Positions 53,489-62,811 of a stretch of 64,000 bases of DNA are shown here, piece by piece. Each line of letters begins with the position of its first letter. Position 1 is the stretch's first letter. The notes below the pieces were generated by a model that saw only the letters and a list, made by a program, of their open reading frames with translations, ran no database searches and was not told the DNA's origin. Source of the DNA: Bacteroidales bacterium (lineage in GTDB: Bacteria > Bacteroidota > Bacteroidia > Bacteroidales > Paludibacteraceae); the NCBI GenBank assembly GCA_004557405.1, contig SFDZ01000003.1, positions 123,745 to 187,744 on the forward strand, in the 5' to 3' direction. Both the position numbers and the translations under genes were made by a program.

Positions 53489-55453
53489 ATGATGATTTTC
53501 CGACATCCAAAAAAGTGGTGTATGGTCGTGCTGACGCTGCTGAGTAGCGTTGCAGTAGTGGCACAACCCGACTTGGACTCGCTCTATACCGAATACATCG
53601 CCACCACCGGCAGCGAACATCGGCAAAAAGCCGACGAATTGGTGCGGCTGTTGCAAGCCGACGATTGGTTGGATAGCACGTTTGCGGCCAACAAGTATAC
53701 AGCCGACTATACGCGCGCCAACATTGCCGCTGCGCTTGCTATACGTGCCTACTATGCCAACAACTACGACCTCGCCATCGACTATGCCACCGACGAGGCC
53801 AACTACACACCGTCCGATTCGCTCGATTTGTTGGCCGAAGCCTACACAACGCTCGGGTCGGCTTATCAGCGTTTGGGACAGTACGAAACCGCCTTGTCGT
53901 ATCGCCTGAAATGTTTAGCCATCGACGAGCAAATGGGCGATTCGACCAACATCAGTTCGTCGCTCAGCAACCTCGCATCCATCTACTTGACAATCGGGCA
54001 GGCAGCGGCTGCCGAAACCTATTTGCAACGCGCCATCGCCATCGAACGCGCACACGCACACGACAACACACGCGCTTTGGCTGTGCGGTTGGGCATGTTG
54101 GGTGAAGTCTATTTGCAAGAACAACGCTTGGACGAGGCTTTGCAAGCCACGGTCGAAGCTGTAGCACTCGACAGCGTTGCACAGCGGCAAAGCAACTTGG
54201 GCATACGGCTCTCGCAACTGGGCGCAGTGCAGTTGGCACAAGGCAACTACGCACAAGCGCTGCATAGTTTGAACCAAGCATTGCCGCTACTCAACCAAGC
54301 CGGCAATCTCACCTCCGAAGCCATCACCTACCAACAACTTGGGCGCATTGCCGCACGCACAGGCAAGCCTGCCGAAGCCGCAAAATATTTCAAAAAAAGT
54401 ATCGACATAGGACAATCCATTGGCAACAGATTGGTATTGCAAAAGTCGTATCAGGAGTTGTATCAACTGCACAAACCGACCAATCCGGCATTAGCGCTTG
54501 ACTATTTCGAACGGGCACAAGCCCTAAAAGATACGATGTTTACCGAAAAAATTCAGAATCAACTATCTGATTTTCAGGTAAAATACGACACACAGGACAA
54601 AGAGCACCGCATTGCCATGCACGAGGCAACCATCAAACGGCAACGCACATGGGCAGTCGGCATTGTGGGCATTGCGTTGTTGTGTTTGGCGGTAGCGATA
54701 TTGACCTACCACTATTTGCGCCTGACCAAACGGCACAATCGCGAATTGACCGAAACCAACGCGCTGAAAAACAAATTTTTCTCCATTATTTCGCACGACC
54801 TGAAAAATCCGGTGCTGGCACAACGGCGCGTGCTCGAAACACTGAGCAAAAACCTGTCGGGATTGTCGCACGAAGAATTGTCAGCCATTGTCGATATGCT
54901 GTACGCCTCGACAACGGCACAAGTCGATTTGTTGCAAAATTTGTTGGTGTGGGCGCGACTGCAAACCGGGCGCATGAATTTTACGCCTATCGTTTGCCGG
55001 GTAGCCGATGCTGTGCAATCGGTGGTGGCACTGACACAACTGCAACTGCGCAACAAACAACAGAGCCTCGAAACCGACATCGACGACGGCTGCATCTGCT
55101 ATGCCGACCCCAATATGCTGACCACCGTACTCCGCAATTTGGTGTCGAACGCCATCAAATTTACCGGCGAAGGCGGTCGCATCACCCTGCGTGCACACAA
55201 CATCGACAATCGCTGCCGCATCGAAGTGAGCGACACCGGCATCGGTATGGATGCCGACATGCAGGCACAACTTTTCCGAATTGATACGCGCCACACAACC
55301 AGCGGCACAGCCGGCGAACAAGGCACCGGTCTGGGACTGATTATCTGTCGCGACATGATAGAACGCCACGACGGCACACTGACGATACAGAGCGCACCCG
55401 GGCAAGGCACGACGTTCGTCATTACACTCCAAATAGATTGTAAAACAACCTGA
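53489..55453 (+). CDS. Sensor histidine kinase with periplasmic tetratricopeptide repeats
   Basis: The ATG at 53489, chosen because the promoter lies downstream of the other in-frame ATG, gives 654 residues. A signal peptide (WCMVVLTLLSSVAVVA) is followed by about 350 residues of tetratricopeptide repeats with motifs such as AYTTLGSAYQRLGQYETALSY and LSNLASIYLTIGQAAAAETY. One membrane helix (AVGIVGIALLCLAVAILTYHYL) follows. The HisKA domain has the phosphoacceptor in FFSIISHDLKNP (His436), and the ATPase domain has NLVSNAIKFT, DTGIGM and GTGLGLIIC. It should sense an envelope signal and phosphorylate the response regulator encoded 3 bases downstream. Confidence 0.92.
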   Translation: MMIFRHPKKWCMVVLTLLSSVAVVAQPDLDSLYTEYIATTGSEHRQKADELVRLLQADDWLDSTFAANKYTADYTRANIAAALAIRAYYANNYDLAIDYATDEANYTPSDSLDLLAEAYTTLGSAYQRLGQYETALSYRLKCLAIDEQMGDSTNISSSLSNLASIYLTIGQAAAAETYLQRAIAIERAHAHDNTRALAVRLGMLGEVYLQEQRLDEALQATVEAVALDSVAQRQSNLGIRLSQLGAVQLAQGNYAQALHSLNQALPLLNQAGNLTSEAITYQQLGRIAARTGKPAEAAKYFKKSIDIGQSIGNRLVLQKSYQELYQLHKPTNPALALDYFERAQALKDTMFTEKIQNQLSDFQVKYDTQDKEHRIAMHEATIKRQRTWAVGIVGIALLCLAVAILTYHYLRLTKRHNRELTETNALKNKFFSIISHDLKNPVLAQRRVLETLSKNLSGLSHEELSAIVDMLYASTTAQVDLLQNLLVWARLQTGRMNFTPIVCRVADAVQSVVALTQLQLRNKQQSLETDIDDGCICYADPNMLTTVLRNLVSNAIKFTGEGGRITLRAHNIDNRCRIEVSDTGIGMDADMQAQLFRIDTRHTTSGTAGEQGTGLGLIICRDMIERHDGTLTIQSAPGQGTTFVITLQIDCKTT

Positions 55454-55456
55454 TAT

Positions 55457-56083
55457 ATGAATATTATCATCGTAGATGATCATCCGCTTTTTCGCATCGG
55501 CACAAAAATGGCCATTCAACGTGGGCTGCACACCGTAGTGGGCGAGGCTGCCAACGCCACAGCGCTTCGGCAGCTGCTGAACGACACCACGCCCGACCTG
55601 ATACTGCTCGACATCATTTTGGGCAACGGCCCTTCCGGTGTCGATATTGCCCGCCAACTGAAAGCCGACAAACCGGAGATAAAAATCCTCGTCCTCTCCA
55701 TCGACACCTCGCTAAACACTATCAAAGAACTGCTCGAAATCGGCATCGACGGTTTTGTCAGCAAAAATGCACCTGACGACGAAGTGTTGCAAGCCATCGA
55801 CGCCGTAAGCAACGGCCAACCCTATTTCGGCACCGACATCGACCGTATAGTGCAAGCCGTGATGACCACACAGCAACTGAAAAACGACCTGTTTTCGGAA
55901 CGCGAACAAGAAATCATTCGCGCCATCTGTCAGGGCGGGTCGAACAAAGACATTGCCCAAAAAACAAACATCAGTTTGCGTACTGTCGAGACACACAAGA
56001 CCAACATATTCCGTAAAATCGGCATCACCAACAGTGTCGATTTGGTGCTGTACGCCATCAAGAACGGCATCGTTACGATATGA
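55457..56083 (+). CDS. LuxR/NarL-type response regulator
   Basis: This 208-residue protein has a receiver domain with DD at residues 7-8, the phosphoacceptor Asp52 in LILLDIILG, and a conserved lysine in GFVSKNAP. The C-terminal LuxR-type helix-turn-helix reads FSEREQEIIRAICQGGSNKDIAQKTNISLRTVETHKTNIFRKIGI. It should bind DNA after phosphorylation by the neighbouring kinase. Its stop overlaps the next ATG by four bases, so the permease gene is translated with it. Its DNA target is unknown. Confidence 0.94.
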   Translation: MNIIIVDDHPLFRIGTKMAIQRGLHTVVGEAANATALRQLLNDTTPDLILLDIILGNGPSGVDIARQLKADKPEIKILVLSIDTSLNTIKELLEIGIDGFVSKNAPDDEVLQAIDAVSNGQPYFGTDIDRIVQAVMTTQQLKNDLFSEREQEIIRAICQGGSNKDIAQKTNISLRTVETHKTNIFRKIGITNSVDLVLYAIKNGIVTI

Positions 56084-57324
56084 GAGCCAATCTGTTCATA
56101 GCACGCAAATTGCATTTCGACGAGAGCGACAACAGACGCATGTCGCGCCCGGCCGTGCGCATAGCCACCGTGGGCATAGCCGTAGGCTTGGCGGTGATGC
56201 TGATAGCCGTGGCTGTGGTCGTCGGGTTCAAAAACGAAGTCGGGCGACAAGTCATCGGGTTTGGATCGCACATACAGATAACCAACTATGGCAACGGCAA
56301 CAATTACGAAACGTTGCCCATAGTGCCTTCGGCAGCGTTGGACAGCGTGTTGCGCCACACGCCACACATCACCCATGTGCAGCATATAGCCACCAAACCG
56401 GGCATTGTCAAAACCCAATCCGACTTCGACGGCATCATTCTCAAGGGCATCGACCGCCGGTTCAATTGGACTTTTTTTCGCGAGCACCTCGTTGCCGGCG
56501 ACACCATAGCGCTGCCGGACAGCGCCATCACCAACGATGTGCTGATTTCGCAGACACAAGCCCGTTTGCTGCATCTGTCGGTAGGCGACAAATTTACCAC
56601 CTATTTCATGACTGACCCTGTGCGTGCACGCCGTTTTACCGTGCGCGGCATTTATGCAACCACGTTTACCGAATTCGACAAGATGTTCATTTTGGCCGAC
56701 ATCCGCCACATCCGGCGCCTGAACCATTGGCACAACGGCGAAATCAGTCAGATAGAACTGATGGTTGATGATTTTGACCGCATCGATGCCATCGAGCGCG
56801 AGGTATTTTTGGCCGTAGCCGCCCGCACCGACAGCGACGGCACGCTGCTACAAACGCGCAGCATCAAAAAAATAGTGCCGCGTGTGTTCGAATGGCTCGA
56901 CATGATAGATATGAATGCGTGGGTAATTTTAGCCTTGATGTTGGCAGTGGCCGGCTTCAACATGATTTCGGGGCTGCTCATCATCATTCTCGAGCGCACC
57001 AACACCATCGGCATACTCAAAGCCATGGGCGCCCGCAACAGCAGTATTCGCCACATTTTTCTCTATCAGGCCGTGTTTCTGATTGGCAAAGGCATGGTTT
57101 GGGGCAACCTTGTGGGTGTTGCGCTGATACTGATTCAATACTACACGCATCTGATTCCGTTGGATGCCGCCGCGTATTATGTCGATTTTGTGCCGGTAGA
57201 ACTGCATTTTTGGCAGTGGTTGGTCATCAACATCGCCACATTGTGCATCACCACACTGATGCTGATAGTGCCTTCGTACATCATCACCAAGATACAACCG
57301 GCCAAATCTATCAAGTTTGAGTAA
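56080..57324 (+). CDS. LolC/LolE-like ABC transporter permease (FtsX-MacB superfamily)
   Basis: This 414-residue protein has one N-terminal membrane helix (AVRIATVGIAVGLAVMLIAVAVVVGF), a periplasmic domain of about 220 residues and three C-terminal helices. The FtsX-type region has ILALMLAVAGFNMISGLLIIILERTNTIGILKAMGARNSSIRHIFLYQA. In Gram-negatives LolC/E extract lipoproteins from the inner membrane with the ATPase LolD. No LolD gene is adjacent; the ATPase at 62.8 kb belongs to another system. The start overlaps the response regulator stop (ATGA), an unusual partner for this gene. Confidence 0.88.
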   Translation: MRANLFIARKLHFDESDNRRMSRPAVRIATVGIAVGLAVMLIAVAVVVGFKNEVGRQVIGFGSHIQITNYGNGNNYETLPIVPSAALDSVLRHTPHITHVQHIATKPGIVKTQSDFDGIILKGIDRRFNWTFFREHLVAGDTIALPDSAITNDVLISQTQARLLHLSVGDKFTTYFMTDPVRARRFTVRGIYATTFTEFDKMFILADIRHIRRLNHWHNGEISQIELMVDDFDRIDAIEREVFLAVAARTDSDGTLLQTRSIKKIVPRVFEWLDMIDMNAWVILALMLAVAGFNMISGLLIIILERTNTIGILKAMGARNSSIRHIFLYQAVFLIGKGMVWGNLVGVALILIQYYTHLIPLDAAAYYVDFVPVELHFWQWLVINIATLCITTLMLIVPSYIITKIQPAKSIKFE

Positions 57325-57402
57325 TTATAACTATGCTATAAAACATAATTTTTACGCCAATTTTGCCAAAAATCGACTTTATAAATGTTAAAATCGGAAA
57401 AA

Positions 57403-57434
57403 TTTGAATTTTTCAAAAAAATGTTGTACCTTTG
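57403..57434 (+). promoter_or_regulatory. Promoter of the small winged-helix gene
   Basis: TTTG (57403-57406), a 20-base spacer and TACCTTTG (57427-57434). It gives a leader of about 35-40 bases. Confidence 0.82.
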
Positions 57435-57474
57435 CAACGGATTTTAGTAACACATTTATTGGTTTTTAATTTTT

Positions 57475-57675
57475 ATGGTTATGAAAGAGAAAATTGGTTT
57501 GAACGCCGGTCTCGTTTGGAATTCGTTGAACGAGGGCGCAAAAGAGTTGAAGGCTTTGAAAAAAGCAACTAAATTGACCGAAAAAGACCTCTATGCCGCA
57601 CTTGGTTGGTTGGCACGCGAGGAAAAAATCAACTTTACCGAAACCGCTGCCGACATTTTGGTCAGCCTCTGCTAA
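57475..57675 (+). CDS. Small winged-helix DNA-binding-like protein (DUF2582 type)
   Basis: This 66-residue protein (64 if the second ATG at 57481 is used) begins MKEKIGLNAGLVWNSLNEGAKELKALKKATKL and continues TEKDLYAALGWLAREEKINF. The helix-helix-wing pattern matches the short winged-helix family annotated in Bacteroidota and some archaea. The basic KELKALKKATK helix could touch DNA, but no target or ligand is known. It has its own promoter and a strong terminator, so it is expressed alone; such tight units are typical of abundant small proteins. Confidence 0.85.
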   Translation: MVMKEKIGLNAGLVWNSLNEGAKELKALKKATKLTEKDLYAALGWLAREEKINFTETAADILVSLC

Positions 57676-57696
57676 TTCGGCAAAGTACACACAACA

Positions 57697-57738
57697 AAAT
57701 CGTCCGTTCCTTTTTTGAGGGAAGCGGACGATTTTTTT
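57697..57738. terminator. Bidirectional terminator between the winged-helix gene and tolC-like gene
   Basis: AATCGTCCG pairs with CGGACGATT, continued by TCC/GGA around a T-rich loop, and is followed by seven T on the plus strand. The minus strand ends in ATTTTGTTG after the stem. Confidence 0.92.
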
Positions 57739-57751
57739 ATACTCTCTTGAT

Positions 57752-59083
57752 TTACAATGAGATAGCATTCCCGTTGTAGAAATCGAAAATTTTGGTGCGG
57801 AATATAAATTCGTACTTCGCCTGCAGCGCCTCGGTTTGTGCCGATTCGTATCGCGTTTTGGCGTTGTTGTAATCGAACGGCGTCGATTTGCCGTTTTCGT
57901 ATTTGGCTTGTTCGAACTCGAATGCCACGCGCGAAGCCTCTACCGTTTTGTCAGCTGCCAAATATTTGTCGCGTGCTGCCACCGCATTGTAATACGCCGT
58001 CTGAATCTCCTTCAGCAGCGCCTGTTTTTCGTTTTCGAGCGCAAGTTCCTGATTCAAAATGTTGATACGCGCCTGTTTCACGCGGTTGGGCGTAGCCATG
58101 CGGTCGAATATCGGAATCGACAGCGACAGGGCTATCATTTCGCTGCTGTTGTCGCCAAGTTGTCGGCCAAAATCCAAATTTTCGCGACCAAATGCGTGAT
58201 AATATCCCGTATTGTAGCCGGCGTGCAAGTCGAGTTGCGGATAATAGGCCGATTGTGCCACTTTCAGGTCGCGTTTGCTGCTTTCGATGCGCAATTCGGC
58301 CGCTTTGATGGATGGTCGTATGCCGAGCGATGCGTGATAGGCATTTTCGGGCGAAGCCAACGTGTTGAGTGTGGCATCGAGCAGCGCTTCGACATCGCAG
58401 TCGGCTACATCGAACTGTGCCACGTCGCTGTAGTTGATTGCCTGACAGAGCGTCAGCACAGCCAAGCGGACAGCGTTGGCGGCTTCGGTGCGTTTTTGTT
58501 CGTCGGTAGCCAGTTGTGCACGATTTTCGTACAATTCGGCTTCCGATTTTTTGCCATTGGCAACCATTTTGGCCGTGTTTTCGACCTGTGCGGCCGACAA
58601 CTGCACCTGATGTTCGGCCACGACGAGCAAATCCTTGTTGTACAAAACGTTCAGATAGTAACTTGCCACGTTGAGCGACACATCTTCTTTGGCTTTGTTC
58701 AAGTCTTCGACGGCGGCCAGCAGGTTGAGTTTATCCGCTTTTATCTGATTGGTAACACGCAAGCCTGTAAAAATCGGCATCGATGTCGAAACCGAAAAGC
58801 CGGTCGAGGCCATCGATTGGCTGGTGGTGATGTTGTCGTTGCCGGTGGCGCGTCCGAACGCGAAATTTTGGTTGACGCCCGCATTCAAATCGGGAACGAA
58901 ACTGAGTTGCGAGGTTTTCAGATTCAGTTCCTGATAATTGCACGCCAACGCTTTTTGTTGCACCGTCAGGTTGTGCTGCAATGCAAAATCGATGCACTGT
59001 TGCAGCGACCACTTGTCCTGTGCCTGCGCGCCAATGCCGACGGCCAACAGCCCTATTGCTGCGATTATGACCTTTGTTTTCAT
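57752..59083 (-). CDS. TolC-family outer-membrane efflux protein
   Basis: This 443-residue protein has a signal peptide (IIAAIGLLAVGIGAQAQ) and two outer-membrane efflux protein repeats. Both show the WSLQQCIDFALQHNLTVQQ and NAYHASLGIRPSIKAAELRIES-type helices, with a long C-terminal coiled helix (FEFEQAKYENGKSTPFDYNNAKTRYESAQTEALQAKYEF). It should form the trimeric outer-membrane tunnel of the efflux pump. It is the last of five co-oriented genes, 22 bases after the adaptor gene, and precedes a strong terminator. Confidence 0.93.
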   Translation of the reverse strand: MKTKVIIAAIGLLAVGIGAQAQDKWSLQQCIDFALQHNLTVQQKALACNYQELNLKTSQLSFVPDLNAGVNQNFAFGRATGNDNITTSQSMASTGFSVSTSMPIFTGLRVTNQIKADKLNLLAAVEDLNKAKEDVSLNVASYYLNVLYNKDLLVVAEHQVQLSAAQVENTAKMVANGKKSEAELYENRAQLATDEQKRTEAANAVRLAVLTLCQAINYSDVAQFDVADCDVEALLDATLNTLASPENAYHASLGIRPSIKAAELRIESSKRDLKVAQSAYYPQLDLHAGYNTGYYHAFGRENLDFGRQLGDNSSEMIALSLSIPIFDRMATPNRVKQARINILNQELALENEKQALLKEIQTAYYNAVAARDKYLAADKTVEASRVAFEFEQAKYENGKSTPFDYNNAKTRYESAQTEALQAKYEFIFRTKIFDFYNGNAISL

Positions 59084-59105
59084 TGTTGTTTACCTTTTTG
59101 GTTGA

Positions 59106-60209
59106 TTATTGGGCAATGCGTTGCAACCCGCGCACCTGCACCGAATCGCTGATACCGTCCACTATTTCGATGTTTATACCATCGGACAGGCCGACGGTAA
59201 CCAACCGACGTTCAAACTGTTGCGGCTCACTATCGCCGCTTGTCAGCACATACACAAACGACGAGTCGTTTTCGAACGCCACCGAACTTTCGGGTACGGT
59301 CAGCACATTGTTGCGTTGTGCCAAAATGATTTCGGCATTGGCACTATAGCCCGACCGCACCACAATACTATCGGGAATGTGAGCGGCGGCTTTCATTTCG
59401 AACATCACAGCACCATTTTCTTCGACACCTTTTGGCGAGATGTATTCGAGTTCGGCATCAAACTTATGGTCTTGCAATGCGCCGATACTCAGCACTATAG
59501 CCATACCTTCGTGTATGCGTCCGACTTCGGTTTCGTCGATTTTGCCTTCGAAAATCATGTCGCCCATATCGGCAATGGTGGCAATGGTGGTGCCATCGTT
59601 GAAATTGTTCGACTGAATGACCGAGTTGCCCACTTTGACCGGAATGTCGAGAATGGTGCCCGAAATGGTCGAACGAATCTGCGTATTGCCATACGAGCCC
59701 GACCGTCGCGAGATGCCGTCGCGAATGATTTCGTAATTGTCGTTGGCATTTTGCAACTCTTCTTTGGCTTTTTGATAGTTGGCCAAACTCGTTTCGTAGT
59801 CTTCGCGCGCCAGCACCTTTTGCTCGTACAGTGCTTTGTCGCGTTTGTATTGTGTTTCAACGCGTTCGAGTTCGATTTTTGCCACGTTGATGCGCCCTTC
59901 GGCACTATTGAGTTGACTCATTTCGGGTATCACTTTTATCAGGGCAATGACATCGCCCACAGCCACTTTTTGACCGGCCTCTTTGTAGATTTGTGCGATG
60001 ATGCCCGAAATTTGCGGTTTAATCTCGACCTCGTTGCGTGGCTCTATCTTACCCGTTGCCACGGTTTTTTTGGCAATGGTCTGCACCGATGGTGTCAACA
60101 CATCGTACACTGCCTCTTTGGGGCGCGACTTTTGCCACAAAAACACAAATGTGCCGACAATCAGCACGCCCAACAGGACTAACAGAATGATTCTCACTAC
60201 TTTTTTCAT
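59106..60209 (-). CDS. MacA/HlyD-family periplasmic adaptor
   Basis: This 367-residue protein has an N-terminal membrane anchor (IILLVLLGVLIVGTFVFLW). A lipoyl/barrel-sandwich domain (ATGKIEPRNEVEIKPQISGIIAQIYKEAGQKVAVGD) is split by a helical hairpin (LERVETQYKRDKALYEQKVLAREDYETSLANYQKAKEELQNA). The strand DIPVKVGNSVIQSNNFNDGT and a beta-barrel and membrane-proximal domain follow. It bridges the MacB-type permeases and the TolC-like channel. It lies between the second permease gene (47-base gap) and the tolC-like gene. Confidence 0.93.
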   Translation of the reverse strand: MKKVVRIILLVLLGVLIVGTFVFLWQKSRPKEAVYDVLTPSVQTIAKKTVATGKIEPRNEVEIKPQISGIIAQIYKEAGQKVAVGDVIALIKVIPEMSQLNSAEGRINVAKIELERVETQYKRDKALYEQKVLAREDYETSLANYQKAKEELQNANDNYEIIRDGISRRSGSYGNTQIRSTISGTILDIPVKVGNSVIQSNNFNDGTTIATIADMGDMIFEGKIDETEVGRIHEGMAIVLSIGALQDHKFDAELEYISPKGVEENGAVMFEMKAAAHIPDSIVVRSGYSANAEIILAQRNNVLTVPESSVAFENDSSFVYVLTSGDSEPQQFERRLVTVGLSDGINIEIVDGISDSVQVRGLQRIAQ

Positions 60210-60256
60210 ACCGATTTAATATTTTTAGTTACATTTTTTTGCGATTCAATATGCAA

Positions 60257-61516
60257 TTATTCATCGCGCAGCGCGTCGATGGCTTTGATTTGCAAGGCAC
60301 GTTTTGCGGGCAGCCAACCGGCCAACACACCGGCCACAATCACCACTACCAAAGCAGCCACTGCTATGCCGAACGATATTTGCGGATCGCGGAACGGCAT
60401 ATCGCCCGACGATGCCGCCACCACTTGCGACACCACCACCAACACGCCCACACCAAGCAGCAACCCCAACACACCGGCAAGGGCCGTCAGCACAAGGCTT
60501 TCGCTCATCACCTGTTTGATGATGACCCACGGCGAGGCGCCCAACGCACGCCGCACACCAATCTCTTGCGTACGTTCGCGCACGGTTACCAACATGATAT
60601 TGCTCACGCCCACCACGCCCGACAACAACGTGCCAAGCCCGACAATCCAAATCAGCAGATTGATGCCGACAACCAACGCGCGAAACATATCAAAAATCTG
60701 TTTGGCGTTGAACGATTGCAAGGCTTGTTGGTCGGTCGGCGATATGTTGTTGCGTGCTTTTATCAGGGTTTTTACCTCTTCCTCCAATTGAGCGACATCG
60801 ACCGATGCATCGGCTGCCAACGCCATGCAATGAACCTGATTGCCACTGCTCTGTGTTTGCTGCAGTGTGGTGAAAGGCACGTTGACCATCTCTTCCGAAT
60901 CGCCAAACAAATTGATTTGTTTCGAAACGGATTCGCACACGCCCACCACCATATAATACACGCCGTTGACGCGCAGCAACGATCCCACAATCGGTTCGTT
61001 GGGCGCAAACAGATCGTTGGCTACACGTTTGCCTATCACACACACCTTGCGACACTCGCGTATGTCGATTTCGTTGATGAAACGCCCTTGCAGCATACGC
61101 ATCGGATTGATGCGGTTGTAGTCGGGCTCGAAACCCATCACACGGAACGTACCGTATTTGTCGGCACGTACCACATTGTTGGTGGAATAACGCCCCCACA
61201 AAACAGCACTCGAATATTTAATTTTGTGTGCAAACTGATGCCGAACGGCTGCCAAATCGGCAGTGGTCATATTCCACGACCGTCCACGCTGAAAGCCCTT
61301 GTACGGCTCGGAGGTGCGGTCCGAAAACATAAACGTGGAATTGGCTTCGAAGTGTTCCACTTCATCTAAAATGCCACGCCTGATGCCCACGCCGAATCCA
61401 GCCATCACCACCAACATAAAGACGCCCCAAAAGACGCCGAATGCCGTCAGCAGGCTGCGCGACTTGTTGCGCGCAATGGTCAACCATATTTCATGCCAAG
61501 CATCAATGTCAAACAT
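60257..61516 (-). CDS. MacB-type ABC permease, second of a pair
   Basis: This 419-residue protein has the MacB plan without an ATPase domain. It has an N-terminal helix (WLTIARNKSRSLLTAFGVFWGVFMLVVMAGFGVG), a periplasmic MacB core of about 220 residues and three C-terminal helices with IVGLGTLLSGVVGVSNIMLVTVRERTQEIGVRRALGASPWVI. It is a paralog of the permease encoded just upstream (36-base gap). The two probably form a heterodimer with the ATPase encoded first in the operon. The exported substrate is unknown; MacB-type pumps handle macrolides, peptides, toxins or haem precursors. Confidence 0.9.
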   Translation of the reverse strand: MFDIDAWHEIWLTIARNKSRSLLTAFGVFWGVFMLVVMAGFGVGIRRGILDEVEHFEANSTFMFSDRTSEPYKGFQRGRSWNMTTADLAAVRHQFAHKIKYSSAVLWGRYSTNNVVRADKYGTFRVMGFEPDYNRINPMRMLQGRFINEIDIRECRKVCVIGKRVANDLFAPNEPIVGSLLRVNGVYYMVVGVCESVSKQINLFGDSEEMVNVPFTTLQQTQSSGNQVHCMALAADASVDVAQLEEEVKTLIKARNNISPTDQQALQSFNAKQIFDMFRALVVGINLLIWIVGLGTLLSGVVGVSNIMLVTVRERTQEIGVRRALGASPWVIIKQVMSESLVLTALAGVLGLLLGVGVLVVVSQVVAASSGDMPFRDPQISFGIAVAALVVVIVAGVLAGWLPAKRALQIKAIDALRDE

Positions 61517-61552
61517 ACAGCAAATTGTTCTTCAAGAAAAAAATATCGTTAC

Positions 61553-62803
61553 CTACTTGTGTTGCAATGCCTCGATTGGTTTCACGTTTACGGCACGTTT
61601 GGCCGGTATGTACCCCGACACGGCACCGGCCACAACCAAAATGACCGTAGCAGCCAACACAATGCCCAAATCGACCGTCGGGTTGGTGAACATTTGCGGC
61701 CCTTCGGACGAGGTGCCCATTTGCGCCATCACGGTGGCCACAGCCTCGGTCAACGCCACGCCACAAAACATGCCTATATAGCCAAACATGGTCGTAATGA
61801 CCAGCGATTCGATGACAACCAAACGCAGTATGGAGTGAGGTGTGGCGCCCAATGCCTTGCGGATGCCAAATTCGTGCGTGCGCTCCTTGACCGTTATCAG
61901 CATAATGTTGCTCACGCCCACCACACCGGCTATCAGCGTGCCGATGCCGATAATCCACACAAACAGCGCAATGCCGCCAAAAATTGTCTGTGTCTGCAGA
62001 TAATTCGACAAGCGATCGGCTATCCACAGAGCGTTTTGGTCGGCAGGGTCGAACTGCAACCGCTGCGCCAACATGCGTCGCACATTGTCGGTGTAGAGTT
62101 TGCTCCCCGCCTCCGAGTGTATGCCTTCGACCGTGAACGACACATCGTCGATGTAGCCCGACGGATTGAAAATGGCTTGTGCCGTATTCAACGGAATGTA
62201 AAACGATGGCGTACGATTTCCACCACCACCCTCTTCGGTGTAGATGCCGACAACGCGGAACAACACCTTGTCTATCTGCACATAACTGCCAAGTGCGCCA
62301 CCTTGCGGAAATAGGATTTTGGCTGTACTCTCGTGCAGCACCACCACTTTGCGGCTGTCGCTATTGTCGGGCACATTCACAAAACGTCCTTCGACCATCA
62401 ACAGGTTACGCATCGACTCGTAGCCCGGTTCCACACCCGACATGGTGCTGCTAGTGGCCGTCGTGCCGTTCACGATGGTAGCATCCCATTTGTTGTAGAT
62501 AGGCGAAAACTCCGAAACGTGTTCCAAATGTGTCCGCAGAAACTCCACATCGGCCGGCGTAAAATGCAGCACACGGCCTTTTTGCATACCGTTATACGGC
62601 ATCGATGTATAGCCCGGATAGAGCGACAGCGAGTTTTTCGACATATACCGAAAACCGCTCAACATGCCGTTTTGCAAACCATTGCCGGCACCCAACAGCA
62701 CTATCAGCATAAAGATGCCCCAAGCGATGGAAAATCCCGTCAGCAACGTGCGCTGTTTGTTGGCACGCATGGTCAACCATATTTCGGCAAAAAGGTCTTT
62801 CAT
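61553..62803 (-). CDS. MacB-type ABC permease, first of a pair
   Basis: This 416-residue permease resembles the next gene over its full length: MRANKQRTLLTGFSIAWGIFMLIVLLGAGNG at the start, a periplasmic core, and IIGIGTLIAGVVGVSNIMLITVKERTHEFGIRKALGATPHSIL before the last helices. The split arrangement (ATPase and two permeases in separate genes) differs from MacB of enterobacteria, in which ATPase and permease are fused. It starts 8 bases after the ATPase stop, supporting coupled expression. Confidence 0.92.
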   Translation of the reverse strand: MKDLFAEIWLTMRANKQRTLLTGFSIAWGIFMLIVLLGAGNGLQNGMLSGFRYMSKNSLSLYPGYTSMPYNGMQKGRVLHFTPADVEFLRTHLEHVSEFSPIYNKWDATIVNGTTATSSTMSGVEPGYESMRNLLMVEGRFVNVPDNSDSRKVVVLHESTAKILFPQGGALGSYVQIDKVLFRVVGIYTEEGGGGNRTPSFYIPLNTAQAIFNPSGYIDDVSFTVEGIHSEAGSKLYTDNVRRMLAQRLQFDPADQNALWIADRLSNYLQTQTIFGGIALFVWIIGIGTLIAGVVGVSNIMLITVKERTHEFGIRKALGATPHSILRLVVIESLVITTMFGYIGMFCGVALTEAVATVMAQMGTSSEGPQMFTNPTVDLGIVLAATVILVVAGAVSGYIPAKRAVNVKPIEALQHK

Positions 62804-62811
62804 TCAACTAC

